A DNA stretch of 16,780 nucleotides from CAXRGH01 sp964230195 (GTDB taxonomy: Bacteria > Pseudomonadota > Gammaproteobacteria > Enterobacterales > Alteromonadaceae), in NCBI GenBank assembly GCA_964230195.1, contig CAXRGH010000255.1:1-16780 (forward strand), given 5' to 3'. Positions 7,778-16,109 of this stretch are shown here, piece by piece (the first letter of the stretch is position 1; each line of letters begins with the position of its first letter). Below the pieces are notes generated by a model. The model was not told where the DNA came from, did no database searches, and was given only the letters and a program-made list of their open reading frames with translations. The position numbers and the translations under genes were made by a program.

Positions 7778-8334
7778 TTTTCCGCTCCTCCCACTATCAA
7801 ACGCATAGTGGCATCATTCCCACTCAATTTGAGGGTTTGCTTTAACTTCTGACGTCCACGGTGCAAATCTGATTTTAACGTTCCTAATGGTTTATCAAGA
7901 GTTCTACTTAGTTCACTCAAACTGTAGCCATTAATATCGCATAACGAGACCAATGCCCGCTGATGCGGCGGTAATTGCTGTATCGCATTATGCACCTGGT
8001 CAACTACCACCGAGGTTTCTGCCGATTCGTTACCCACGATTTCTTTGTGGCTATCATCGATATCGTCGATCATATTTTGATATTTGTTCTTTCTGCAGAT
8101 ATCAATAAATCGATTGTACAAACAGCGCATTAACCAAGCCTTAGGATGCTCGATATCTTGCCAACGATTTTTAGCGTATATATCAGCAATGACATCTTGC
8201 ACTAAATCTTCCGCATTCTCTTTTGAACCAGTGTACTGGTATGCTACCGCGTGAAGCGATTTAACAAATGGTGTAATCCATTCTGTAAATCTGGCTTGTA
8301 CTGACGCCTTTTTTCGAAAGTTTAGTATTGTCAC
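7774..8334 (-). CDS. ECF-type RNA polymerase sigma factor
   Basis: The protein has sigma70 region 2 at about 19-80, with the typical AYQYTGSKENAEDLVQDV, then HPKAWLMRCLYNRFIDICRK. Region 4 at about 118-170 contains AIQQLPPHQRALVSLCDING and GYSLSELSRTLDKPLGTLKS, the DNA-binding helix-turn-helix. The chosen start is the GTG at 8334, six bases after GTAGGG, giving 186 residues, normal for the family. A GTG at 8442 would give 222 residues, but it lacks a ribosome site and lies upstream of a likely ECF promoter at 8364-8391, so it is less likely. It is followed by its zinc-binding anti-sigma factor with a 4-base overlap. No FecR-like partner is present and the nearby FecA-like receptor lacks the signalling domain, so this is not a FecI system. 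Confidence 0.87.
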   Translation of the reverse strand: MTILNFRKKASVQARFTEWITPFVKSLHAVAYQYTGSKENAEDLVQDVIADIYAKNRWQDIEHPKAWLMRCLYNRFIDICRKNKYQNMIDDIDDSHKEIVGNESAETSVVVDQVHNAIQQLPPHQRALVSLCDINGYSLSELSRTLDKPLGTLKSDLHRGRQKLKQTLKLSGNDATMRLIVGGAEK

Positions 8335-8363
8335 GGCATGCCCTACTGCTTCTCTTTCAACCC

Positions 8364-8391
8364 TAAACGTGACTATGGCATGAAAAGTTGC
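8364..8391 (-). promoter_or_regulatory. Putative ECF-type promoter of the sigma operon (autoregulation)
   Basis: On the minus strand GCAACTT (8385-8391) and CGTTTA (8364-8369) are 15 bases apart. AACTT-like -35 and CGT-containing -10 elements at this spacing are typical of ECF sigma promoters, close to E. coli RpoE sites. It lies 29 bases before the GTG start, so the sigma factor may drive its own operon. This rests on a two-element match only. Confidence 0.45.
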
Positions 8392-8568
8392 AAGATTTTT
8401 ATATTTTATTTCTAATGAACGTCGCAAGTGTGATGTATACACTCATTGTGCAATGAAAAAGCATAAAATAGCTTACACAGAACAGGGAATATTGACCGCC
8501 TGAGTCAAACCGGCATTAACCGCAAATATCAGTCTTGAAAACCCACCTACTGTGCTATGCCCAGTCAC

Positions 8569-9738
8569 TTATAATCCGAGAGTGTATCGAAGTATCTTTG
8601 TTTGGATTGATTGATTTTTTGAGCAGTAAAGAGCTGCGTTTCTTGCAACTTTTAACAGCGGGTTTGTGTTAGAGAATGATTGATAGAAGACATCCATAGC
8701 ATTCATTACAGTTTGGTTATGCCTCCGTCTCTGGGTTTCATACTCACGCGCGTGAGTGTGAACCGGCATTGTTGGTTGCCAATCGCCAAAGCAGTTCAGT
8801 AGCGCTGATATATCAAGAAACCCGAGATTAAGTCCCTGCCCCGCCAAAGGGTTTATGCTATGCGCAGCGTCGCCGACTAGTACAACGTTGTCTTTGAAGT
8901 ACCTGTGTGCGTGATGGCGATGAATAGGAAACTTAGCCTTATTGACTACGGTAAACTCAACGTCACTTACCGGAAACTCGTTGGCAATTGATGCTGCTAA
9001 CTCCGTGTCAGACACTGCCATTAATTGATTGAGCTTATCGGCATCGCTATACCAAATAAAGCAACCATAATCGTGACTTAATGGCAAATACGCTAACGGA
9101 CCTGTTGGTTCAAATTTTTGCCAAGTACAGTAGGGATCGAATTCTCCATTATGAGACACAACTATGCCAAGTACCTGTTGGTTATATTGCCAACCCGAGG
9201 TTCCAATGGATGCTGATTGACGAACACGTGAATGACCTCCGTCAGCACCGATAACCAGATGACCACTGATCACTTGTGAATTCGATAATTTGACTTGCTT
9301 ATTGTTCAACCCTATCAGGGATTCAAAGCCGACAGCATACCAGGTGATATTATCATGCGCTTGGCATGCGTCGAACAGACACCGTTGCAGAATTTGATTT
9401 TCCACCATATGCCCGAGTAATGGCAACTGAATACTCGACGCCGTTAAATCAACTCGACTCCAAGACTCTTCCCAAACTGACATGGTGTGATATGGCTGGC
9501 TTCGCATTGTTTCAACTAAAGACCAAACGCCTAAAGATTCTAATAGTGTAATCGAACTCGCACTCACCGCGGATACACGGCAATCTGGCGGTGTATTTAG
9601 ATCAACTTCAGGCGGGATGAAGGGGTCAATCACCGCAACCGAAAAGCCACGCGCAGCAAAGCCAATAGCAACCGCGCTGCCTATCATACCGCCACCGACC
9701 ACAATAACGTCTGCGTATAGATTAGAATCTTGATTCAC
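8569..9738 (-). CDS. ubiF: 2-octaprenyl-3-methyl-6-methoxy-1,4-benzoquinol hydroxylase (FAD monooxygenase, UbiF type)
   Basis: This 389-residue UbiH/UbiF/VisC-family flavoprotein performs a ring hydroxylation in ubiquinone synthesis. The Rossmann motif is G15-x-G17-xx-G20 (VVGGGMIGSA), the DG motif is in VIGADGGHSRVR (about 162-173), and the FAD/ribityl GD motif is in VVLVGDAAHSINPLAGQGLN (about 285-304). The GTG at 9738 is preferred: it places 12 residues before the Rossmann strand, gives a length close to E. coli UbiF (391), and follows GGCGGG. An in-frame GTG at 9762 has no ribosome site. The divergent position next to miaB is the same as in E. coli, which favours UbiF over UbiH or VisC. 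No terminator is evident between it and the downstream sigma gene, 234 bases further on. Confidence 0.85.
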   Translation of the reverse strand: MNQDSNLYADVIVVGGGMIGSAVAIGFAARGFSVAVIDPFIPPEVDLNTPPDCRVSAVSASSITLLESLGVWSLVETMRSQPYHTMSVWEESWSRVDLTASSIQLPLLGHMVENQILQRCLFDACQAHDNITWYAVGFESLIGLNNKQVKLSNSQVISGHLVIGADGGHSRVRQSASIGTSGWQYNQQVLGIVVSHNGEFDPYCTWQKFEPTGPLAYLPLSHDYGCFIWYSDADKLNQLMAVSDTELAASIANEFPVSDVEFTVVNKAKFPIHRHHAHRYFKDNVVLVGDAAHSINPLAGQGLNLGFLDISALLNCFGDWQPTMPVHTHAREYETQRRRHNQTVMNAMDVFYQSFSNTNPLLKVARNAALYCSKNQSIQTKILRYTLGL

Positions 9739-9890
9739 TGAATACCCGCCACTCGAGATCACACAGGAGGAAATCGTAACACAATCAAACCATTAAACGA
9801 GTAAAATTCGACTAATTGCCTTAATTACCACTGTTTAATCAGTTACCCCTTTAATCTCATCGAATATAAAGATAAAATGCGCGATTAATT

Positions 9891-9919
9891 TTGGCGTGTA
9901 TCCTTATCCCTCATATAAA
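9891..9919 (+). promoter_or_regulatory. Sigma70-type promoter of the miaB operon
   Basis: TTGGCG (9891-9896) and TATAAA (9914-9919) are 17 bases apart. Transcription would begin near 9926, giving a leader of about 70 bases before the miaB ATG. The -10 coincides with one arm of an inverted repeat. No clear heat-shock (sigma32) element was recognised, although the E. coli ybeZYX-lnt genes are heat-inducible. Confidence 0.6.
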
Positions 9920-9933
9920 AGTCCATTTATATG
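9912..9933. repeat. AT-rich inverted repeat over the miaB promoter -10
   Basis: CATATAAA (9912-9919) and TTTATATG (9926-9933) are perfect inverted copies separated by 6 bases (AGTCCA). The left arm is the -10 box and the right arm covers the predicted transcription start, so it could be an operator or a weak 5' RNA hairpin. No known regulator site was recognised. Confidence 0.5.
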
Positions 9934-9995
9934 GGTATCTCGAGAAAAGGCTAGCATAGAACAATTAGCAAAGATTTGTAGTAGCGGTTTAAGCA

Positions 9996-11426
9996 ATGAG
10001 TAAAAAATTATTTATCAAAACATGGGGCTGCCAGATGAACGAGTACGACTCGGAGAAAATGGCAGACTTATTGGACTCTACCCAAGGTTATACCCTCGCG
10101 GAAGAAGCAGAAGAAGCTGATGTTATCTTACTAAACACGTGCTCAATTCGTGAAAAAGCGCAAGAAAAAGTATTTCATCAGCTTGGTCGTTGGAAAACGT
10201 TAAAAAATAAGAATCCAGAGTTGATTATTGGTGTCGGCGGTTGCGTAGCCTCTCAAGAAGGCGATGTTATTCGTCAACGCGCGCCATTTGTTGATATCGT
10301 GTTTGGCCCCCAAACACTTCACCGTTTACCAGAAATGATAGCTGGTATCAAAAACGGTGAAGATTCAATGATAGATATTAGTTTCCCAGAAATCGAAAAA
10401 TTTGACCGTTTACCAGAACCTCGTGCTGAAGGCCCCACAGCCTTTGTGTCTATCATGGAAGGTTGTTCAAAATATTGTACATTCTGTGTTGTCCCGTACA
10501 CGCGAGGTGAAGAAGTTAGCCGCCCAGCTGACGACGTTATTTTTGAAGTTGCGCAACTTGCTGAGCAAGGGGTTCGCGAAGTCAATTTACTTGGACAAAA
10601 TGTTAACGCGTTTCGCGGTGAAAACCATGACGGTAGTATCTGTACATTTGCTGAGTTATTGCATCTCATTGCCTCAATTGATGGCATTGATCGGATACGT
10701 TACACCACATCCCATCCAGTAGAGTTCACAGACGATATTATTGAAGCTTACGCCCATATCCCTGAATTAGTTGACCATCTTCATTTGCCGGTTCAGTCAG
10801 GTTCAGACCGTGTGTTAAATCTGATGAAGCGCGGTCATACTGCAATTGAATACAAATCCAAGATTCGCAAACTTAAAAAAGTACGTCCAAATCTTTGCAT
10901 GTCTTCAGATTTCATCATTGGATTTCCTGGCGAATCTGAAGATGACTTTGTTGCTACAATGGACCTTATTCAAGCAATCGATTTCGATTTGAGTTTTAGT
11001 TTTATCTACAGCGCTCGTCCTGGAACTCCTGCTGCTGATTTGCCTGACGATGTATCAGAAGAAACCAAAAAACAGCGCCTATATTTATTACAACAACGCA
11101 TCAATCAGCAATCGTTGCGAATCGCGCGTCAAATGTTAGGAACAACCCAACGAATTTTAGTTGAGGGTCCGAGTAAAAAGAATCCAATGGAATTAATGGG
11201 CCGTACCGAAAACAATCGAGTGGTCAATTTCGAGGGCTCTCCTGACATGATTGGAGAGTTTCTCGACGTCGAAATAACCGACGTATTCTCAAACTCATTG
11301 CGCGGAACGGCTGTTAAGCGTGAAGCTGATATGGGCTTGCGTGTCAGCGTTTCACCGCAATCGATTTTGGACACTCAAAAACAACACGCACCGGATGATA
11401 TCGGTGTTGTTCAAGTACAACCCTAA
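9996..11426 (+). CDS. miaB: tRNA-2-methylthio-N6-dimethylallyladenosine synthase (radical SAM methylthiotransferase)
   Basis: This 476-residue cytoplasmic enzyme adds the methylthio group to i6A37 of tRNAs reading UNN codons. The N-terminal UPF0004 domain has cluster cysteines C12, C49 and C83 (KTWGCQMNEYDS, LLNTCSIREKAQEKVFHQLG, GVGGCVASQEG). The radical-SAM CxxxCxxC is C157/C161/C164, the same numbering as in E. coli MiaB. A TRAM domain occupies about 378-445. The last residues after it are variable. The length matches E. coli (474). The ATG has only a weak ribosome site, but the N-terminus aligns exactly with the family. It is the first gene of the operon with ybeZ, whose start is 20 bases after its stop, and is divergent from ubiF. 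Confidence 0.98.
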   Translation: MSKKLFIKTWGCQMNEYDSEKMADLLDSTQGYTLAEEAEEADVILLNTCSIREKAQEKVFHQLGRWKTLKNKNPELIIGVGGCVASQEGDVIRQRAPFVDIVFGPQTLHRLPEMIAGIKNGEDSMIDISFPEIEKFDRLPEPRAEGPTAFVSIMEGCSKYCTFCVVPYTRGEEVSRPADDVIFEVAQLAEQGVREVNLLGQNVNAFRGENHDGSICTFAELLHLIASIDGIDRIRYTTSHPVEFTDDIIEAYAHIPELVDHLHLPVQSGSDRVLNLMKRGHTAIEYKSKIRKLKKVRPNLCMSSDFIIGFPGESEDDFVATMDLIQAIDFDLSFSFIYSARPGTPAADLPDDVSEETKKQRLYLLQQRINQQSLRIARQMLGTTQRILVEGPSKKNPMELMGRTENNRVVNFEGSPDMIGEFLDVEITDVFSNSLRGTAVKREADMGLRVSVSPQSILDTQKQHAPDDIGVVQVQP

Positions 11427-11446
11427 TCTCGGGAGTTAGTAAGACC

Positions 11447-12484
11447 TTGAGTCAATTAATTAATCAAGAAATTACGTTAGAGCCTCAAAACAATAAACAA
11501 TTGAGCGCACTATGCGGACCATTTGATGACAATATAAAACACATTGAACGTCGCTTAGGGGTTGAAATCACCTACCGTGGAAACCAATTTAAAGTTATCG
11601 GTCCACAGACGCAATCCACTGCAACCATTGAATTACTCAAACTGTTATACATAGAAGCACAAGGCGTTCACGGCAACGAACCATCGCTTGAGCCCGATCA
11701 AGTCCACCTTGCTATTCAAGAAGCAAATTGCTTGGAAAACGACGCATCCTATAACCATGGTACTGAAGTCAATATTAAAACCAAGCGCGGCGTGGTAAAA
11801 CCAAGAAATCCCAACCAAGCTCAGTACATCGCAAATGTTGTTCACCACGATATTACGTTCGGGATTGGCCCTGCAGGAACTGGTAAAACCTACTTAGCGG
11901 TTGCTTGTGCGGTAGACGCGCTTGAACGCCAAGAGATCCGCCGAATACTTTTAACGCGTCCTGCTGTTGAGGCGGGCGAAAAACTCGGTTTTTTACCCGG
12001 CGATCTTTCACAAAAAGTCGATCCGTATTTACGTCCTTTATACGACGCTCTGTTTGAAATGCTAGGCTTTGAGAAAGTTGAAAAACTAATTGAGCGTAAC
12101 GTTATTGAAGTTGCTCCACTCGCTTACATGCGCGGACGTACTTTGAATGATGCATTCATCATTCTTGATGAAAGCCAAAATACAACCGTAGAACAAATGA
12201 AAATGTTCCTGACGCGAATCGGCTTCAATTCAAGAGCGGTGATCACTGGCGACATTACACAGATTGACTTGCCAAGAGGTGCGCGTTCAGGTTTACGTCA
12301 CGCCATCGAAGTACTTCAAGATGTTAGCGATATTTCGTTTAACTTTTTTAACGCCAATGACGTTGTGCGACACCCAGTAGTTGCCCGAATTGTGAGAGCC
12401 TACGAGGAACATGAGCGTGTTCAAGAGGCCGTAAAGAAAGAACGACAAGCGCAACGCGAGCAGGAACAAAATAAACCGTCATGA
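11447..12484 (+). CDS. ybeZ: PhoH-like ATPase YbeZ
   Basis: This 345-residue PhoH-family P-loop ATPase is close to E. coli YbeZ over its full length. An N-terminal domain (about 8-75; ALCGPFDDNIKHIERRLGVE) precedes the PhoH domain, with Walker A GPAGTGKT at 141-148 and Walker B FIILDE at 237-242, then QNTTVEQMKMFLTRIGFNS. The C-terminal tail is charged (EHERVQEAVKKERQAQREQE). A TTG start is chosen because QEITLEP aligns with the E. coli N-terminus and GGGAG lies upstream, although about 11 bases away; no better ATG exists nearby. Its stop overlaps the ybeY start by 4 bases. YbeZ is thought to work with YbeY in RNA and ribosome metabolism. Confidence 0.96.
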   Translation: MSQLINQEITLEPQNNKQLSALCGPFDDNIKHIERRLGVEITYRGNQFKVIGPQTQSTATIELLKLLYIEAQGVHGNEPSLEPDQVHLAIQEANCLENDASYNHGTEVNIKTKRGVVKPRNPNQAQYIANVVHHDITFGIGPAGTGKTYLAVACAVDALERQEIRRILLTRPAVEAGEKLGFLPGDLSQKVDPYLRPLYDALFEMLGFEKVEKLIERNVIEVAPLAYMRGRTLNDAFIILDESQNTTVEQMKMFLTRIGFNSRAVITGDITQIDLPRGARSGLRHAIEVLQDVSDISFNFFNANDVVRHPVVARIVRAYEEHERVQEAVKKERQAQREQEQNKPS

Positions 12485-12942
12485 TCACGCTTGATCTCCA
12501 GATTGGGGAAAGTGGTCTATTTTCCCCTGAACGTTCCATCATCGAAGATTGGCTTAATTCCATTGCTACGGAGTTAGCACTCGAAGACACTGAAGTGACT
12601 ATTCGAATTGCCTCTGAAACTGAAAGTCAGAGTCTGAATAAAGAATATCGGGGAAAAGATAAACCGACGAATGTTCTATCATTTCCTTTCGAAGCTCCAG
12701 CCGGTCTGAACATTCCATTGCTGGGTGACTTAATCATTTGCAGCGATGTTGTTCAACAGGAAGCAATACAGCAAAATAAACGTTTATTAGACCATTGGGC
12801 TCACATGGTCATTCATGGCTGTTTGCACTTGTTGGGCTTTGATCACATTAACGATGACGATGCAACCGAAATGGAAGCACTGGAAGTTACAATTCTTAAA
12901 CGTCTTGCTATTGACGATCCGTATCAAGACGATTACTCTTAA
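12481..12942 (+). CDS. ybeY: Endoribonuclease YbeY (rRNA maturation factor)
   Basis: This 153-residue metal-dependent endoribonuclease is needed for 16S rRNA 3' processing and ribosome quality control. The zinc site HGCLHLLGFDH gives H112, H116 and H122 in the H-x3-H-x5-H pattern. The conserved arginine lies in KEYRGKDKPTNVLSFPFE (R57). The length matches E. coli YbeY (155). It starts inside the ybeZ stop (ATGA overlap), so translation is coupled. ybeX follows after 33 bases. Confidence 0.97.
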   Translation: MITLDLQIGESGLFSPERSIIEDWLNSIATELALEDTEVTIRIASETESQSLNKEYRGKDKPTNVLSFPFEAPAGLNIPLLGDLIICSDVVQQEAIQQNKRLLDHWAHMVIHGCLHLLGFDHINDDDATEMEALEVTILKRLAIDDPYQDDYS

Positions 12943-12975
12943 TCTAACCCATTATATAGGATAAAAATTAACCAA

Positions 12976-13845
12976 ATGAACGACGACAACTCACAGTCTA
13001 CCAGCGGTTCTTCTAAAAGCTGGTTGGAAAAAATAGTCCAAACCTTGTCAGGAGAACCGAGAAATAGAGAGCAACTTTCAGAAGTCATTGCTGAAGCAGA
13101 GTTGCAAAATGTTATAGATCCAGAAACCCGAGAAATGATCGAAGGCGTAATGGATGTTAACGAGTTACGAGTGAGGGACGTAATGATCCCACGCGCTCAA
13201 ATGGTTACCATAGATATCGAACAATCTCCTCAAAGCTTTTTACCTGTCGTATTAGAATCTGCCCACAGTCGCGTTCCGGTTGTTAATGAAAGCAAAGATC
13301 ATATTGAAGGTATTCTGCTTGCTAAAGATCTCCTCGCATTTGCATTTGATTCAGAAAAGGCATTTGAACTTTCATCCATACTTCGTCCAGCCGTTATTGT
13401 TCCGGAGAGTAAGCGCGTTGATGCGTTATTAAAAGAGTTCCGTCTCAAGCGTTATCATATGGCAATTGTTGTCGACGAATACGGAGGTGTTTCAGGACTT
13501 ATTACGATTGAAGATATTTTAGAGTTGATAGTAGGCGAGATAGAAGACGAGTTTGACATCGAAGATGCAGACAACGAGCTTATTCGCCCTCTTAATAAGC
13601 ACACATATTCAGTCAAAGCATTAACAGAAGTTGATGATTTCAACGATTTTTTTGAAACCGACTTTAATGAAGAAGAAGCTGATACAATTGGCGGTATTGT
13701 GCTCAAAGCCTTTGGTCACATGCCAACAACCGGTGATGAAGTCACGATTAATGATATCGTATTCAAAATTACCAATGCAGATGCACGCCGTTTGATCCAA
13801 TTAAAAGTCTCCATTCCAAAGGAAACCACTGCCGAGAATGAATAA
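12976..13845 (+). CDS. ybeX: CBS-domain protein YbeX (CorC family)
   Basis: This 289-residue soluble protein has two CBS repeats (about 66-125, VRDVMIPRAQM...EGILLAKDLL; about 133-190, ESKRVDALLKEF...VSGLITIEDILELIVGEIED) and a C-terminal CorC/HlyC transporter-associated domain (about 205-280, EADTIGGIVLKAFGHMPTTG). There is no membrane segment. In Salmonella CorC was linked to magnesium/cobalt efflux; in E. coli YbeX affects ribosome and rRNA metabolism, which suits its neighbours. The AGGA before the ATG is about 14 bases away, unusually far, yet the N-terminus aligns with E. coli (NDDNSQS versus SDDNSHS). It overlaps the lnt start by 8 bases. Confidence 0.96.
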   Translation: MNDDNSQSTSGSSKSWLEKIVQTLSGEPRNREQLSEVIAEAELQNVIDPETREMIEGVMDVNELRVRDVMIPRAQMVTIDIEQSPQSFLPVVLESAHSRVPVVNESKDHIEGILLAKDLLAFAFDSEKAFELSSILRPAVIVPESKRVDALLKEFRLKRYHMAIVVDEYGGVSGLITIEDILELIVGEIEDEFDIEDADNELIRPLNKHTYSVKALTEVDDFNDFFETDFNEEEADTIGGIVLKAFGHMPTTGDEVTINDIVFKITNADARRLIQLKVSIPKETTAENE

Positions 13846-15361
13846 ACTCAACGCATGGATGCCGAGGGTCATTGCTTGTGTATTAGGCCTACTTTTAGTG
13901 TTTTCCTACGCACCCTATGATTACACTTGGCTTCCTTTCGTTTCATTCACCGGCCTATTTCTGCTGATTCAGGAGAGTGGCAGAAAAGAAAGTGTCATTC
14001 GCGTTTTTTTGTTCGCATTCAGTTGGTTTTCGTCGGGTTTGTCCTGGGTTCACATCAGTATTGAGAATTTTGGAGGTATCCCCCTCATATTCTCTCTTCT
14101 GATGATGGCAATATTGTGTGGATACCTTGCAATATACCCTGCACTTGCAATTTTCTTCACTAAAAGTCTTCCAATTCCTTATCACACCTCGGCAATTCCG
14201 CTACTGTGGTGGCTTACCGAATATCTTCGCAGTGTCATGCTCACTGGATTTCCTTGGCTTTCCGTGGGTTATACGCAGCTCGACGGCCCCTTGTCAGGCT
14301 TGATACCCGTTGTAGGTGAAACGGGGGTTGCCGCGCTTTTAGTGGCAATATGTGGAGCTCTCGCACACGGTATAATGAGCAAACGTTTGGCAGGAACTCT
14401 GTTTTGTAGCGTTGCTTTATTCCTCTGCACAGCGTACCTAGATACATATACTTGGGCTAGAGCAACAGAAAATAGTAAATCAGTGACCATAATCCAAGGT
14501 AATATTCCTCAAGAATTACGTTGGGTCCCTGAGCGTGATGAACCAACGATGACTCGCTACCTTGAACTTTCTGAACCGTATTGGCAATCAAGCGATATCA
14601 TTATTTGGCCTGAAGCTGCCGTGCCCAAACTTGAACCACTTGCCCAACAATATCTCATTGAACTTGATCAAAAAGCATTTGAAACTAAAACAGGGATTGT
14701 GACAGGTGTTCTGGATTACGACTTCACCACTCGAATCGCCTTCAATAACATGATAAGTCTTGGCTACAAGACCTCAAACCAAACATCTGCGAATTATTTT
14801 TATCAGGATCAATTTCGATTTTCAAAACATCATTTGCTTCCAATTGGTGAATTCATTCCTTTTGAACGCTTGATTCGCGGACTCGCTCCTATTTTTGACT
14901 TACCAATGTCTTCGTTTACTGCCGGAGACTATATTCAAAACAATCTAACAACGAATAATTGGAATTTGGTGCCAGCTATTTGTTTTGAAATAGCTTTTCC
15001 TCGGCAACTCAGGGCTAACATCGATCACGATAGTCACGCGATTATTACCATTAGTAATGATGCATGGTTTGAAGACTCTCATGGACCCCATCAACACCTA
15101 CAGATCGCTCAAATTCGCGCAAAAGAGTTTGGTTTACCGGTCATTAGAAGTACCAATAACGGCGTCACTGCCTTCATTGATCCTCAAGGTGGTGTCGTGG
15201 AAACCTTGCCACAGTTCGTCGAAGGAGCCATCCAGCAGACTATTTATGAATATCTCGGTGTGACACCTTACCGACAGTTTGGCGAATGGTTAACCTTCCT
15301 ATTTTTACTGCTATTATCACTGTTGTTACATGGCATCCGTTGTTCCCGTAAACGAGAGTGA
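13838..15361 (+). CDS. lnt: Apolipoprotein N-acyltransferase
   Basis: This 507-residue inner-membrane enzyme adds the third acyl chain to the N-terminal cysteine of lipoproteins. The N-terminal half has about six hydrophobic segments (about 11-30, 33-46, 54-73, 80-108, 160-178, 186-200). The nitrilase-fold domain follows from about 215 (TIIQGNIPQELRW). The catalytic triad is visible as E259 (IIWPEAAVPK), K330 (FSKHHLLPIGEFIPFE) and C382 (PAICFEIAFP), matching E. coli E267/K335/C387. A last membrane segment lies at about 485-500. It starts within ybeX (8-base overlap). It is probably the last operon gene. It should act on lipoproteins such as the two encoded in the left cassette. Confidence 0.97.
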   Translation: MNKLNAWMPRVIACVLGLLLVFSYAPYDYTWLPFVSFTGLFLLIQESGRKESVIRVFLFAFSWFSSGLSWVHISIENFGGIPLIFSLLMMAILCGYLAIYPALAIFFTKSLPIPYHTSAIPLLWWLTEYLRSVMLTGFPWLSVGYTQLDGPLSGLIPVVGETGVAALLVAICGALAHGIMSKRLAGTLFCSVALFLCTAYLDTYTWARATENSKSVTIIQGNIPQELRWVPERDEPTMTRYLELSEPYWQSSDIIIWPEAAVPKLEPLAQQYLIELDQKAFETKTGIVTGVLDYDFTTRIAFNNMISLGYKTSNQTSANYFYQDQFRFSKHHLLPIGEFIPFERLIRGLAPIFDLPMSSFTAGDYIQNNLTTNNWNLVPAICFEIAFPRQLRANIDHDSHAIITISNDAWFEDSHGPHQHLQIAQIRAKEFGLPVIRSTNNGVTAFIDPQGGVVETLPQFVEGAIQQTIYEYLGVTPYRQFGEWLTFLFLLLLSLLLHGIRCSRKRE

Positions 15362-15444
15362 TGTTGCTCAAACAATCTAGTCTCATAATCAATATTCATC
15401 AAGAATACTTAAATCTGCCGGGCTTTCAATTACTGTAGTGGCTC

Positions 15445-15464
15445 ATTGAGTTTGCTGACTCAAT
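15445..15464 (+). repeat. Short stem-loop in the lnt-pilin gap
   Basis: ATTGAGT and ACTCAAT can pair around TTGCTG, but no T-run follows, so it is at best a weak terminator or RNA structure after lnt. The rest of 15362-15547 shows no gene, no strong terminator and no convincing promoter. Confidence 0.3.
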
Positions 15465-15547
15465 CATAACCAAGAAAGCGCAAATTATGCCTCTCTTAAT
15501 CAACAATAACACGGGAAGTACAGAACAAGGTCCCTTGTAGGTCGAAT

Positions 15548-16006
15548 ATGAGCAAATCTCTGAAATCGTTCAATGGTTGTAATGGTAACTCTCTTGTCAG
15601 CGTGCTTGTTGCAACTGTCATGATCTCCACTTCTATTGCTGGTTTTGTCAGTACTTTACTGATCAACAAAGCACAACGCATACAAATAGCAGAGCAAAAT
15701 GCCGCTAACCATCTGGTCCTTGAGTTGATCGATCTGATAAAGTTTATTGGTAGCAACAGGTATCCGTATCATAAATTCCACATAATTAGAGCGTCGTCCT
15801 GTAAAAAGCAAAACACAATTGCGGAACTTACTCTCACTCATGATGTGAGGAGTTCGTCTATCGTCACAAACATTGAACAGTATACCGCTTGTAAGCTGTG
15901 GCAGATCCATCCATCTACACAACTACGATTTAGTGGTAAGCGTATCGAGTTCACCTGCAGCAACAGTACCACTTGTGTTTCTATACCTTTCAATAATCAT
16001 TTCTAA
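15548..16006 (+). CDS. Orphan type IV prepilin-like protein (PilV/pseudopilin type)
   Basis: This 152-residue protein has a short positively charged leader (K3, K6) ending in G13, then N14-SLVSVLVATVMISTSIAGF, the hydrophobic N-terminal helix of a type IV pilin or pseudopilin. This resembles PilV-like minor pilins (LLEVLVA...). Cleavage by a prepilin peptidase would be after G13. Mature residue 5, almost always Glu, is Ser18 here. The globular part is short, with four cysteines (C85, C115, C137, C143) that could form two disulfides. TAGGTCG lies before the ATG. No other pilus gene is present: lnt is 186 bases upstream and leuS 180 downstream. I regard it as a real gene of uncertain function, perhaps a minor pilin or secretion pseudopilin used by a machine encoded elsewhere, or a decaying one. 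Confidence 0.7.
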   Translation: MSKSLKSFNGCNGNSLVSVLVATVMISTSIAGFVSTLLINKAQRIQIAEQNAANHLVLELIDLIKFIGSNRYPYHKFHIIRASSCKKQNTIAELTLTHDVRSSSIVTNIEQYTACKLWQIHPSTQLRFSGKRIEFTCSNSTTCVSIPFNNHF

Positions 16007-16109
16007 ATCCCGCCCTGGCTTCAACCAACGGTTACCTCAGTTAACCCCAAACGTCAAACCAACCTAAAAATGTTGATAAAGTAATTTTGCCATATTTTGT
16101 CTTGTGCTA

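Noticed and set aside
7774..8334. ECF sigma as a FecI-type regulator of the FecA-like receptor
   Set aside because: The receptor has no STN signalling domain, the anti-sigma is a ZAS-type rather than FecR-type protein, and the two units are separated by the dGTPase gene.
9765..9770. Perfect AGGAGG on the plus strand upstream of miaB
   Set aside because: No start codon follows at a usable distance; it is a chance match in the ubiF upstream region.
14241..14490. Overlapping minus-strand readings inside lnt
   Set aside because: They lie wholly inside a well-supported gene, lack family features and have no ribosome sites.
15445..15464. Stem-loop after lnt as a rho-independent terminator
   Set aside because: The stem is short and AT-rich and has no T-run after it.
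15496..15756. Minus-strand reading across the pilin gene start
   Set aside because: It is antisense to a gene with a clear prepilin leader, and no family features are seen.
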